DNA from: Chalciporus piperatus
Lineage: Eukaryota > Basidiomycota > Agaricomycetes > Boletales > Boletaceae
Direction: 5' to 3'
DNA length: 64,000 nt
Assembly (NCBI GenBank): GCA_038093975.1
Contig: JBBPTG010000003.1
Coordinates: 922,471-986,470, forward strand
Numbering within the stretch: the first letter of the stretch is position 1; each line of letters opens with the position of its first letter. Below, piece by piece: positions 25,703-38,233 of the stretch. The notes under the pieces are model-generated. The model searched no databases, was not told the DNA's origin, and saw only the letters and a list, made by a program, of their open reading frames with translations. The translations under genes were made by a program, and so were the position numbers.

Positions 25703-25741
25703 TTTTGACTGCTGGCCCATGCCATGGGCCAGCAGTCAAAA
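25703..25741. repeat. Perfect 19 bp-arm inverted repeat
   Basis: Left arm TTTTGACTGCTGGCCCATG, a single central C, then the exact reverse complement. A near-perfect cruciform or hairpin of 39 bp, 167 bp upstream of the expansin-like gene's ATG, so within its likely promoter. Confidence 0.9.
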
Positions 25742-25830
25742 TAACGTACTCATTCCACCACACTTTGGGAGGCTCTCATTGGCCAAGCAGACTGTAAGCG
25801 ACTCCAAAACGAGCTAAGCGGTCCAGCCGA

Positions 25831-25852
25831 GCTCATTGAGCGCTCAATGAGC
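25831..25852. repeat. Perfect 22 bp palindrome
   Basis: GCTCATTGAGC followed directly by its reverse complement. Flanking CTAAGCG (25814-) and CGCTTAG (25852-) extend the pairing after an unpaired gap, so a larger stem-loop could form. Confidence 0.9.
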
Positions 25853-26233
25853 GCTTAGAAAAAGCTGATGTGTTTGTTCGTCGGCTAGTGTGATGACTCG
25901 GAGAGATCGCGAGTCAATAAAATGGCGCGCATCCAGGGCGTCACCAAATAAGCGACTACTAGTTCGACTGGTTATAAGTACTAGTACGCACCGGGTTAGC
26001 GCCCTTCGGAAGAGTTGGTTCACCAGAACTTCATCAGTCTTTGTTCTGGTGTCACTACGCATAAAAGAATAGGTGGTAGCACGCTCCAAGTCTACAAATG
26101 GCGGCTTTACACCGACCGCAATGTGGCCCAGGCATTGTGTGTGGAGCTTGGGGACCCTGAAAAGGGTGGGGTTCGCGAATTTTGGGAGCAGACCGCCAAT
26201 GAGTCGATTTCAGCTTGATTTCATCCTGCCAGT

Positions 26234-26294
26234 TAGTCTCCCCTTAACAGACCCAACTTGAAGAGTCGGGATGAAGACAGTCGTCCACTCTCCT
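26234..26294 (+). repeat. Dispersed direct repeat, copy 2
   Basis: Copy of 24064-24120 in the same orientation, diverged by substitutions and a short indel, 0.7 kb upstream of the expansin-like gene. Confidence 0.65.
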
Positions 26295-28596
26295 GTCAGT
26301 GTATCATTGGCTGGGTTGAGTCAAGTATTGGGCAACGGGCAAGGAAGGTTTTTTCATCCGGCCACTGATGGGCACCATCCGGACGAGTCCAAACGCTCGC
26401 TGGAAAAGGCAGCCTCTCCCTGACAGTCAGCTACGACATGTCAGCGTCCGTCAAAAATACTTGTCAAGTACTTGTAGTCAAGGTGATATTAGTCTCCCGT
26501 AGGCAGCCCCCTAGCTAATATCCACACTCTTGCGACACGACTCCACAGGACTCCACCGACTCCCGAGGTAGGTCTCAGAAAATTGCATCTCGGACAATCT
26601 TGCAGGAATATCGACCTGACTCGACTGGGGTCCATCATCGTAGGCTTCGGAACGCCGTCCATTCGACGAACAAACTGAAACGCATTTCCTGATCAATTAC
26701 ACGCAGACTTGGCACTGAAAAGGAGTCCCATAACCACCATTCAAGTTCAGCTATTTCAAATCCGTGATCGGTACGCGCCGCCTGGTGTATCTTCTAGCCT
26801 TCTGACCTCTGAGTTTGGGGTCTGATTTTGGGAACTAAGTATGTAGTTTCAGCTAGTTTCAGGCTAATGGCCTTCTACTTCTAACCTCCTCTGATGGACC
26901 CTTTTCATATACGACAGATTTACGCGACGACTAAACAAGTTCGTAGGTACATACTTGCAGTGTGAGACTGTGAGTGACCTAGCTACTTCGCGCTGTAGCC
27001 ATATGTGCGTATCCTGGTCCGTGGTCGAGTCTAGATTCTAAGCCGACTCAGTGACGAAGCAGAGCCACACTCAGCCAACACTGAACAGACCTTCGACGTC
27101 GTCAGCGCTCACCACATTCGAGGCTCTGCTGATTTCCACCGCCGGACTTCTTCAACTCACCAGATACCCAGATATCGATCCGTGGCGTTTTCTAGACCAC
27201 ACAAGTACAGCCTTGTGATACGTGAGTCTTAGTCGTCTGGTTTTCCAAATGAACTCAGGAACATCGAACAGGTAGCGGTACTGTGAATGCCCTTGCACGT
27301 CAGAGATCATGACATGCTAACTATGAGTTACAGCCATGTGAGATTGGCACAATGTTCATTCATGTATACGAACTTATGTTCGAACTCTCATGATCAACGT
27401 TCGGACCACATTATGAAGGTGGGCTCAGGTTTCATAAAAGACTTTTTAGTGTCAAGCAGGCCGTGCAGTACGTATTCCCCTTCTGTGCCCCCAACAACAT
27501 ATCAATAAGCAGCTCAAGTTAATGTGCCTGTTGGGACTTCTAATGGGGGTTCTTCGCCTCTCTATCTCCATCGAATGTACAGCGCCGTGAGCAAAATCGC
27601 GATCTACGGCGCTCGAGAGTCGAGAAACAAAAGTGAACTCATCGATATGAACGCGGGACATCGATGAGTTACGACAAGCAGGCTCGTCCACCATCGGTGA
27701 TTGGTGGGCAAGTTGGGCAGTGTCGACTGGGGTTAACCCATTTTTACAATCCCTTTGTATGTGCATTGCAACATTCACGAATCCAAGGGGTTCTTATGAG
27801 CGTTACGGACCATAAGTGTTCTGATGGTTCTGGTGTGATCGGTGGTCGCTCTTGGCATCCGTCGTTCATCAGCATACACAGATAGCACTGGCAGTTAGTT
27901 GTCCAAGATACCTCCTAAATGTCTGCAACGGGAGGCAAGTCCGAGAATGTGTCCCTGGTGCACACACCGGAGAAAGCTTTCGAATCGCGATGATCGAGTT
28001 ATAAATATATTTGTTCAGTCGATCAAACACGAGGCAGTCATCTCGACTACGAACAAGCTTTCGGATACTGATGGGTGGCGGGATGGATACTACTTCGGGC
28101 ATTCTGTTCGGGCCAACTCGAGGTGGGCGCTAGACTTCTGAATCGTACGCTGTTGGTACGCCCGGGTGCACCCACATGCGATAAGGTTGGCATTGACATG
28201 TTTTGCATATTGAGCTTGATCTATGGAGGATTGACCGGCAGATTGTGGACCGGGGTGAATGTTGCTGCGTTGACGGGGATGAAAATTGCTGACAGACCTC
28301 GGACCAAACGAGAGCGGTAAGCGTGGGAAGGGCAAACAGGCCCAAATGAGGAATAAATGGATAAATTTGATGAATTTCTGATGAATTTATTTATATTTAC
28401 TCAATTTACGTTTTATCGCCCTGGGAATAAATGTTGATTGGATCTGAGATCGGCTGTATGATATCAAGTACATATCCCACTCCCGGCTAACTCTCTCCTT
28501 CGAGGTTTGTACAGTTCACCTCTGAACGAGATCAGCTGGGCCACACCTTCACGTTCTTTATATTCTTTGTCCTTCTTTTTGCCCCATTCTGTCGAT

Positions 28597-31159
28597 ATGA
28601 CCCTCACTTTTGCAGACAGACTCAACGCCCAGGTCAGTCCTCCGAGGCTCCGACTTATGGCTCAACTCACTCCTCACCCTCTCCCAGGTTGCCGACTCAC
28701 CTGTTGGGAGGTGGTTTCGCCTCGAGGGGTCTGGCCATCCCCGCGAACGGGAAGGTTCCAGGTTCATGGTGTGTGGCGTATGCCTTTCTTGTCCTCACTG
28801 TCACTGACAGCAGCGTGCAGACGGATATCCGTGCGGGTGTGACAACTTGGGTACGGATAACTTATTCACTCGGACATGGCCTGTCTTGACTTTTCTCGTT
28901 GCATCGCCAATAGGCTGCGATGGCATACATTGTGAGTACATCGGTATCCAACAACAACGCTTTCCCTTAGCACCTCTTCCAGATATCCGTCAATGCATCT
29001 ATTGTAGGAGACTCAGGAGGAACTTGCGTTTGCAATGGCCCCAACTTCTGTGCCACAGATGAGACCTATCTCTCCTGTGTCCAGGGGGTTAAGCAGGACC
29101 TCATCACCAGTACCGCTGCCATATCCGCCCTCGCCTCAGTCCTTATGGGTGCTCTGGCCAACCTTCCTGTGGGTATGGCTCCTGGTATGGGACTAAACGC
29201 CTATGTAAGTCACCCCTGATTTTTTCCCGCGATGTTCTCTGACTGGGAACTGATTGGTCAATCAGTTCACATACTCTGTCGTCGGCTACCATGGGAGTGG
29301 CATGATATCATATCGAGAAGCACTAGCCGCCGTCTTCCTGGAAGGGTGCGTGTAAAATATCGCTTCTTAGGTTTCTCCCGACGACTGATGCTTCTCCAGC
29401 TGGGTGTTTTTCGTCTTGTCCTTACTTGGTTTGCGTCAGTGGCTTGCGCGTATCATGCCACAGTCGCTCGTCCTCGCTGTCGGTGCTGGAATTGGTCTTT
29501 ACATCGCGTGGGTCTATAAATTTATTTTTGGTGCCAAAAGCAGGACCCTTGACTGATGCATCAATTTTGCTCAGATTTATTGGGCTAAGTAAGGCTGATT
29601 TCTCTCGCGCTCCCCAAAATGGTATTGACCCATGCGTCCAGCTGCGGGCGGTCTGAACATCATTGGTGGAAATACAACCAACTTGGTGGGCCTGGGAGGA
29701 TGTAACCCGAGCGGTATGTTACGTACCCTGTGGTCTTTTTCTGCTTGGTCTTATTGACTGTACTCGAATTTAGATTGGATCAGTGCGGACCTTCCATACT
29801 ACTGTGGATCGCAGGTATTACAAAGCCCGACCGTGTGGCTAGGTATATTCACGGGCGGGTATGTAGCTTCCTTATGCGACTTGCGGGAGTTTTACTCACA
29901 CGGACACTTATCACAGGATCTTGACCGTCCTTCTGATGATGTACCGCATCAAAGGTTCAATCCTCATCGGTATCTTTGTTACATCCATTATATCGTGGCC
30001 ACGCGGGACTGCTTTGACATACTTCCCTTACACGGATTCTGGCAACGAACTCTTCGCTTTCTTCAAACAGGTTGTCACCTTCCATCCGCTCCAGTACATA
30101 GGTAATGCTCTAGATGTAAGTCTGCTCCTGTACCTCAAGGTCGTTTCTGACGGGCAACATCAGTATAACTACGGTAAAGGCAAGGTTTGGTATGCCCTCA
30201 TCACCTTCCTGTATGTCGACATATTGGGTAAGATCCTTGATAAATTTCGCCTGACGTAGTAGGCTAATGTGACCTTGCAGATACCACTGGTACTCTCTAT
30301 TCAATGGCCAAATTCGCTGGTCTGCGTGATCCAGTTACCCTCGACTTTGAAGGTTCCACTATCGCTTACTGCGTTGATGCGTTCTCAATATCCATGGGCG
30401 CTCTCGTCGGTACCAGCCCTGTAACAGCGTTCATCGAGTCTGCCACGGGTATTGCCGGTAATTATTATCGTATTTTTACTTGCTGGACTTTCTCACAGGC
30501 TCTCGCAGAGGGTGGAAAGACGGGCATCACTGCGATCGTGACAGGACTCCTCTTCTTCGTGTCCGTCTTCTTCGCACCTATCTTTGCGTCCATCCCTCCA
30601 TGGGCAACAGGGGGCGCGCTGGTCATCGTTGGTTCCCTCATGATCCGTAATGTGCGCGACATCAATTGGGATTACATCGGTGACGCTTTACCCGCCTTTT
30701 TGACGATCATTATGATCCCGCTATCCTACAAGTAAGTTTGTTTGTCGACTACATCGCGTAAACCGCTGAGGTCTTTGTAGCATCGCTTATGGTGTCATCG
30801 TTGGTGTTGGGTCTTACGTTTTACTCAACGGCTTCGTCTGGATCCTCCGTAAATTGAGTGGTGGGCGTATTACACCACCCAACTACGATGCATCAGAGCC
30901 ATGGGTCATCCCTCCAGGTGGAATCATTCCTTCTTGGGTGTAAGTTTATCAGGCTTACGTATTCCGACTCCACGTACCTATCTAACTTGACCATTCCTTT
31001 AGTAAGATCCTCATGGGTCGCAGAAGCAGCAAGCAATCCGATACCCCCTCCGAATACCCCTTCCAAGTCCGCCACCGCCACTCCGAAATCTCTATCGACT
31101 CCCAAGACCCAGGAAGTTTCACGCCCAAGAACTCCAGTTTCCTCAACTCTGAGAAATAA
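28597..31159 (+). CDS. AzgA-like adenine/guanine/hypoxanthine permease
   Basis: Plasma-membrane proton-coupled purine base transporter of the NCS2/AzgA type. ATG at 28597 ([12 protein letters not shown]) and an intron precede [20 protein letters not shown], the family's conserved amphipathic lead-in, then [10 protein letters not shown] and AAMAYI. The next exons give [44 protein letters not shown] and [24 protein letters not shown], followed by FIGLSKAGL-type and [13 protein letters not shown] segments. The second half has the family signature [55 protein letters not shown] and [18 protein letters not shown], ending in a cytosolic Ser-rich tail, stop at 31157. About a dozen introns of 45-70 bp. 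Probably intact; some mid-gene junctions (29530-29700) are uncertain. Confidence 0.9.
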
Positions 31160-31844
31160 AATCCTCACTCACACCCGATGTGCCATCTCCGCTCCATACC
31201 TGTTCCTGTCCTGTGTTGTTGTATCATTTGGTGTACTCGCAACCACGACGATGCGAGGTCTGTCGTTTCTCTCCCTCTCTCTCCCTCGCGTTTGTTTTTT
31301 ATTGTGTAACGTGCTACCATCATTTTATTGACCTTCCGTTCTGCTTTTGTGGTTTGTGGTGTTTTGGTCACCCGTAGACACTTTTTGTAGATAGAAAGTG
31401 CTGCTCGTCGGGAGTGTGGAACTCCGGATGAGGGCTTGCTCTTCTTTCAAAAGGCTGAGTCGCCTTATGACTTGGTACTTTTCTGTAATTGTTAGTCTGG
31501 GATTTTGTTGTGGACAATAGCAATTCAAAAATCTTCTCTCCCTCGCAAGTTAAAGTGTGTGTGTGCGTTGGTGAGATGACACCCCCGAGTCTTTGCTCTA
31601 TCTGGGCAGCGCAGAAGCTGCGACTATCCCGCGATGATCGAGTTGGTGTGCCTTGGTCTTGTGCTCACAATCATATAATTATAAAGTAAGCTCATGATAT
31701 CTGTCGTGTCGCATTGATATATCTAACAAGATGGACGGTTAGCATACAAGCATTAAAATGTGACTATGCTCTAAAAAAAGGACAAAAGTCACGGTATAAC
31801 ATAGTAGCATCCAGACTCCAGACGAACAGAAAGCAAAGCCAACT
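31160..31844. other. Convergent 3' intergenic region
   Basis: About 685 bp between two converging genes (purine permease and DnaJ gene); it includes a TC-rich stretch near 31268-31300 and nothing else recognised. Confidence 0.5.
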
Positions 31845-33610
31845 CTATAGCGCTCGCTGTCGCTCCCGCTCGCGACTCGTCTTGGTGTCCACCCTGACGT
31901 ACTCGCCCTCCTCCAACACAGCACCATCTGTGTCTTTCTTGACCGCGACGTAGGCATCGCCCAAGATCTGAAGGGAGACAGCACGAAGGGTGGCTTTGCT
32001 ACGGGGGACGGTTTGATCTTCGAGGATGCGATCGCAGGTTTCGCGCAGTACGGACTCGATCTCGAGTTTCGTTCCCTGGATTAGTTAGGTATGGGGTTAT
32101 GAGATACCGGTCGTTGGTTTGTGATCCGAGTGGGGGAGATGGGATCGGACTGACCTTGAAGAGCGCTTGTAGACCCTTCTCGGCGGCTTGTTCCTCCAAA
32201 CGCTTCTTCTCGTCAGGAGACAAGTTGCCTGCCTTTTCGGCAGCTTGGATTTGATCAAAGACGCTCTTGAGTTCGATGGCCGATCGAAGCGTTGACACCC
32301 TGGCGACAATCAGGACATTGGCATTAGAGGGCACGGAGGGACCTACGTTTCGCTAAAGACGTGATACTTCCCTTGTACGTTGTGCAGCCAGCCACCGACG
32401 CCGAACAGCGTCTGGCTGGTGGCTAGGAAATGTTTTGCCTTGGAAACGTAGACGAATCCTATTGCATGCAATAGTTCGACACCGTACGACTCCTTCCTCA
32501 GCTCACTGACGATTAAGTGCGTCATTGCGAATGCATTCGAAAAGGGGAACAACATACTCTGCTTCGAGTTGACAAATCGTGCGCCAACTCTTGGATACTT
32601 CTGCATCATCGGGACCCGTCGCGGACTCGGTGAAAATACTGAGCTTGCGCTCCAAGTTATCGACGCTGTTAACAGTGAGAACGATGATAAGGCTCAGCCC
32701 TAGAAAGACACTGACAGTTTCTGTACTCGCTCGGCACGAGCTGCGGCTTTCTGACAAAGTTATCGGAAGTTGCGAGGGGGATCGAAAGATGTAGAATTAC
32801 CTCAGCATCCGCTTTCTTCTCCTTCTCTTCTTTCCGTGCCCTCTCCTCTTCCGTAAGGATCTCCTTGCCCTTGGCATCACGCTTGACCTCCTTCCCATCC
32901 TCCTCTGCTTCGTCAGCTTCCTGCAGAGCCGTCTTCATGTCCCTAGCCAGACTGATATTACCGATCATCGGCAGGAAACGTTCACCACCGAATATTGCGC
33001 TGAATACCTCCTCGGGATCGACGAATCCACCTTCAGGCGCACTCTCCTTCGACCCGAACTCGTTATACTTTTTGCGAAGTTCAGGATCCGAGAGCGTTTG
33101 ATACGCTATGGCAATCTCTTTGAACCGCTCTTCGGCATGTGGGTCGTCCGGGTTCTTGTCAGGGTGGTGTTTGATTGCCAACCGACCTGGAATGGAGGAT
33201 CGCAAGGTTGTTATGAAGAGTTTTAAGAAGAGAGTGGGCTTACGATACGCTTTCTTGACGTCATCCGTCGTTGCGTCTATAGGTACACCCAGGAGATCGT
33301 AATAACCGGTCTCCAAGGGTTTCTCCTGCGTTCCAATCTTCCGACCTTTTCGTGCATTCGGTGGGGCACCATTCGAACCATTCGTTCTCGGAGATGCTGA
33401 CGAGCTGGGTACACCAGATGGCAGTTGTGCGGGGTAGAAAGCATGGGAGTATACTGTCTGACATTGGCAACATTGGACGCGGAGCAGGATTCCTTGGGCA
33501 GGGGTTGGTGAGGGTACGGGGAACTCGAGAAAGACGCTACATGAACCGCATTGTGAGCGAATGTGTGGAATATATTGTCGTGAGGAAAGTATGGGATATG
33601 CAGCACTCAT
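31845..33610 (-). CDS. J-domain co-chaperone with DnaJ-X domain (Caj1/Djp1-like)
   Basis: Hsp70 co-chaperone. From the ATG at 33610 the first 50 residues hold two CxxC pairs (CGSC and CCQC) resembling a zinc ribbon, then a linker and the J domain: [21 protein letters not shown], an intron, [44 protein letters not shown]. The HPD tripeptide that activates Hsp70 ATPase is intact. Next is a charged EAEED/KKEEK-type linker and the DnaJ-X domain ([118 protein letters not shown]). It ends [14 protein letters not shown], stop at 31845. Yeast relatives act in peroxisomal import and the cytosol. The N-terminal CxxC pairs are not typical of Caj1; I see no reason to doubt the reading frame. Confidence 0.88.
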
Positions 33611-33827
33611 CGTCGTTCGCGGTCAAGACCCAAGCGAGATAGCTCAGCTCTACCACTCAGGAAACTATTATTATTAGTAAGACTTAGCTAAAGGTTATTC
33701 TCGCAGTGAGCACGTGAGGTCCAAAAATTAGTCATCAAAGGGTCTCTTTCTGCCACTCGACCCTCGTTCACCCTCCTCCTCGCTTTCCTCTAAACTTCTA
33801 CCCACCGGTTAACATTCACCAAGCAAC
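33611..33827. promoter_or_regulatory. Short bidirectional promoter (DnaJ gene / Sub2)
   Basis: Only 217 bp separates the start codons of two divergently read genes, so they probably share promoter elements. The Sub2 side is pyrimidine-rich (33760-33790) and has AACATG at the start codon. No TATA box is clear. Confidence 0.6.
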
Positions 33828-35783
<1,956 letters not shown>

Positions 35784-35811
35784 TCGGATTCGCCATTTTT
35801 TTGCAGAATGT

Positions 35812-36027
35812 TCCTTTGCTCGTTTCGCCCCACTCCTGTAACGATGTACAACATAGAGGTAGTTGGTGCTTTGAAACAATTTCCAGCTGTCCCGCGACGA
35901 TGTTTTGCATGATCCGAACTGGACAATTCTTAGTGGACAATTCAATTTTAGGGACTCAGATCTCAGAGTCGGCTAAATAAGTAGCTCATGCTGATTGTCC
36001 GTCCAGCGTCGGCGATCTCATCATTCC
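35812..36027. repeat. F-box upstream repeat (R), copy 1, beside Sub2
   Basis: About 80% identical by eye to 39954-40172, sharing blocks such as TGTACAACATAGAGGTAG, CTCAGAGTCGGCTAA and TGCTGATTGTCCGTCCAG. In copy 2 this sequence is the 5' flank of F-box gene 1; here it starts 29 bp after the Sub2 stop with no F-box gene attached. I read it as a relic of another copy. Confidence 0.75.
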
Positions 36028-36195
36028 GGTAGTCTTGAACCACCCGTTCTAGGAAGCGGTCGCAAACTCTGGCGTTTTGGTCACCGGCGGAACATTGACC
36101 AAAACGTCTGGGTCGAGACTATCATTTCGGAGTGGTTGTACCTACACGAGGTCTTTTCGACCGCCGTGGTTCACATGGAGTGTTCCATCGCGGTC
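36028..36195. other. Spacer between repeats R and L
   Basis: Unrelated to the corresponding spacer near the other copy. It has a 10 bp-arm inverted repeat (GTTTTGGTCA ... TGACCAAAAC, about 36073-36105). Confidence 0.4.
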
Positions 36196-36454
36196 GTCGA
36201 TCAAGGCCGGTCGAAAATGTTATACCTTGGGGGTTCGTCAGGGTTTGCCCTCTTCGGAGGAAGTTTCTGAACTTCTGAGACATATGCTGATCAGTGATCC
36301 ATTTGATGGTTGCAGGTTCACCAGAAGGCTGTGGATCAGTCTGCGGCGAAACGCGTAAACGAAAAGAAAATATGTTTGTCCTTGAATCAAAACATCATCC
36401 GCACCTATCTGGCCACTTCTCAGCGACAACCTCATCCGGTTTCGCTATCACCCC
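36196..36454. repeat. F-box downstream repeat (L), copy 1
   Basis: Similar to 42013-42250, which lies immediately 3' of F-box gene 2; here the same sequence is 3' of F-box gene 1 but separated from it by the inserted element. Confidence 0.8.
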
Positions 36455-36463
36455 CCTTCCAAG

Positions 36464-36569
36464 TAGTCTGGTGACCAGACCTGTCTATGAGGCAAGCCGT
36501 CGATAGACGGTCTGGTAAAATCCGTGAAAATCTTGGAGGCAGCGCGGATTCCCAGAGTCATGTGAGCTG
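36464..36569 (+). repeat. Left terminal inverted repeat of the element
   Basis: 106 bp; begins TAGTCTGG and ends GTGAGCTG. It contains its own hairpins, for example GTCTGGTGACCAGAC at the tip. Confidence 0.9.
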
Positions 36570-38028
36570 GAGCCAATGAAAAAACGCTAATTTCGCGTCT
36601 GTAAATTATTTGAAAACCCAATCTCAAAAATAAAGTATTCATTTTGAGATTGACATTGATGCGCTACTTCAATTGCAAGTGAGTCGAACCTCAACCTATT
36701 CCTCAATTCATCGCTGGACATGTTCGAAGACGTCGCCAGTCAAGCACTTCTGGAAAAGGCTCCCTATATAATACATCTCGACACTCGAAGACCTGGATAA
36801 AGTAGGGTTAATCGCTTATGTCCTCACCTCGACGAAGATCGTTCTGAGAGTCTTCAAGCTTCGATTGATGGAATTCGCGGAAGTCCACATCAACAAGTAA
36901 CCGAATGGCGATATCACGAACTACGTAGCATTTCTTCAACGGATGGAATATCATCATCACGACAGGGACAGGGTGGAAAGCTACTCTGTCTCTTAATTCC
37001 GCTGCTGCTCCGTCGAAACTCGATCTCCCTGATGATCTCTCCGCTTAGACGGCTTCAGACGACACATGCGATTAGTTCTGTTTGATATCTTGTACATCCG
37101 CTGCTTAATTGTCCAAATTTATAGGTTTCGGAGTGTCAACAGCACGATTGCAATAAACGAAGACACTCCAATATAGAATGTGAGTCTCGATGTGTTCTGT
37201 GTTCGACTAAGGTATTAGGTTCTTTATTCCATAAGTCTCTCAGGTCCAGTTGTTAACGTCATCTTATCGCATCGTCAGGATAGCTGAGCATCTTCAACAG
37301 CCATCTCCCTCATTTAGCCCGGCTCAACCGACGGACCGTTCATTCGCAAACCATATTCACCATGTTCACATTGACGAAGCACACAACATCTACACCGCTG
37401 GTCTCTCGTATTATGGCGAACCAACCTTCTGCTCCGCTTACGGCCACCCTGGATTTTCGCGTCCTTCTTCCGACTGATAGCCGTCAAACGTGATCTGAAC
37501 TTGGCATCCGATCATCCCCACATCCGACTCTCTACACATTGACTGAATATTACCTATGCAGTCACAACTTTAACGACAAGCTTCAACAACTTTTGTAATC
37601 CCAATTTCCTTCTTCCGACCCATCTCCACCCCACCTATGCAAATGACGAAAATGCTGATATTCCACGACCATAAACATTTACTCCTGTTCTTGTTTGTCG
37701 TTGTAGGTAAGATCTAGAAGCTTCATGACTTTCCTGTCATTTGGGCTTTTGGAAGGGTACACAAGCGGTCGTGATCATGATGTGTTGCATGCGCAGGTTC
37801 GTGAGGATCGAAAATCTTGATCGTGAAGTCGAGAATAGATATTCAACTGCTGCGAAGGATTTCTAACGCTCGTTGAATGTGTTCGTCTGGTGATAGACAT
37901 TCCGATGTACTCTCCATGGTACCCATATATTGTGGTGATTACGGAGCGTCGAGAGATAGAGATACAATGCACCACATAACTTAACCGACAAGTACTTATC
38001 GTCGGAGACAAGTCCAAAAAAGGCTTGT

Positions 38029-38134
38029 CAGCTCACATGACTCTGGGAATCCGCGCTGCCTCCAAGATTTTCACGGATTTTACCAGACCGTCTATCGACG
38101 GCTTGCCTCATAGACAGGTCTGGTCACCAGACTA
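38029..38134 (-). repeat. Right terminal inverted repeat of the element
   Basis: Exact reverse complement of 36464-36569 over all 106 bases; ends CCAGACTA followed by the second CCTTCCAAG. Confidence 0.9.
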
Positions 38135-38233
38135 CCTTCCAAGTCAAGCAAATTCATTCGAACAATCCGATCCAAGTATCAGAAAAAAGTGAAAAACGCT
38201 ACAAGCCGCGTGCATACTAGATCGTATGCTAAC

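Larger units (their letters stand above)
25537..28596. other. Gene-poor 3 kb with two palindromes and a dispersed repeat
   Basis: No gene is supported between the expansin-like gene and the purine permease; reading frames are short and unrelated to anything I recognise. The first 320 bp contain two strong palindromes (listed), and 26234-26294 holds a dispersed-repeat copy. The stretch before 28597 must carry the permease promoter; CT-rich sequence precedes the ATG. Confidence 0.5.
36464..38134. mobile_element. Non-autonomous, Mutator-like element with perfect 106 bp TIRs
   Basis: The first 106 bases (36464-36569, starting TAGTCTGGTGACCAGACC) are the exact reverse complement of the last 106 (38029-38134). 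A 9 bp direct repeat CCTTCCAAG flanks it (36455-36463 and 38135-38143), consistent with a target-site duplication; a 7 bp reading with one more base in the TIR is also possible. The paralogous downstream flank at 42250 has no element, confirming an insertion of 1,671 bp. The interior has only short frames (largest 75 residues) and no transposase, so it needs one in trans. Long TIRs plus 9 bp duplication fit the MULE superfamily; hAT would give 8 bp. Identical TIRs suggest a recent insertion. Confidence 0.88.

Noticed and set aside
37250..37477. 75-residue frame inside the mobile element
   Set aside because: No similarity to transposases that I can see and too short to be one; probably chance.
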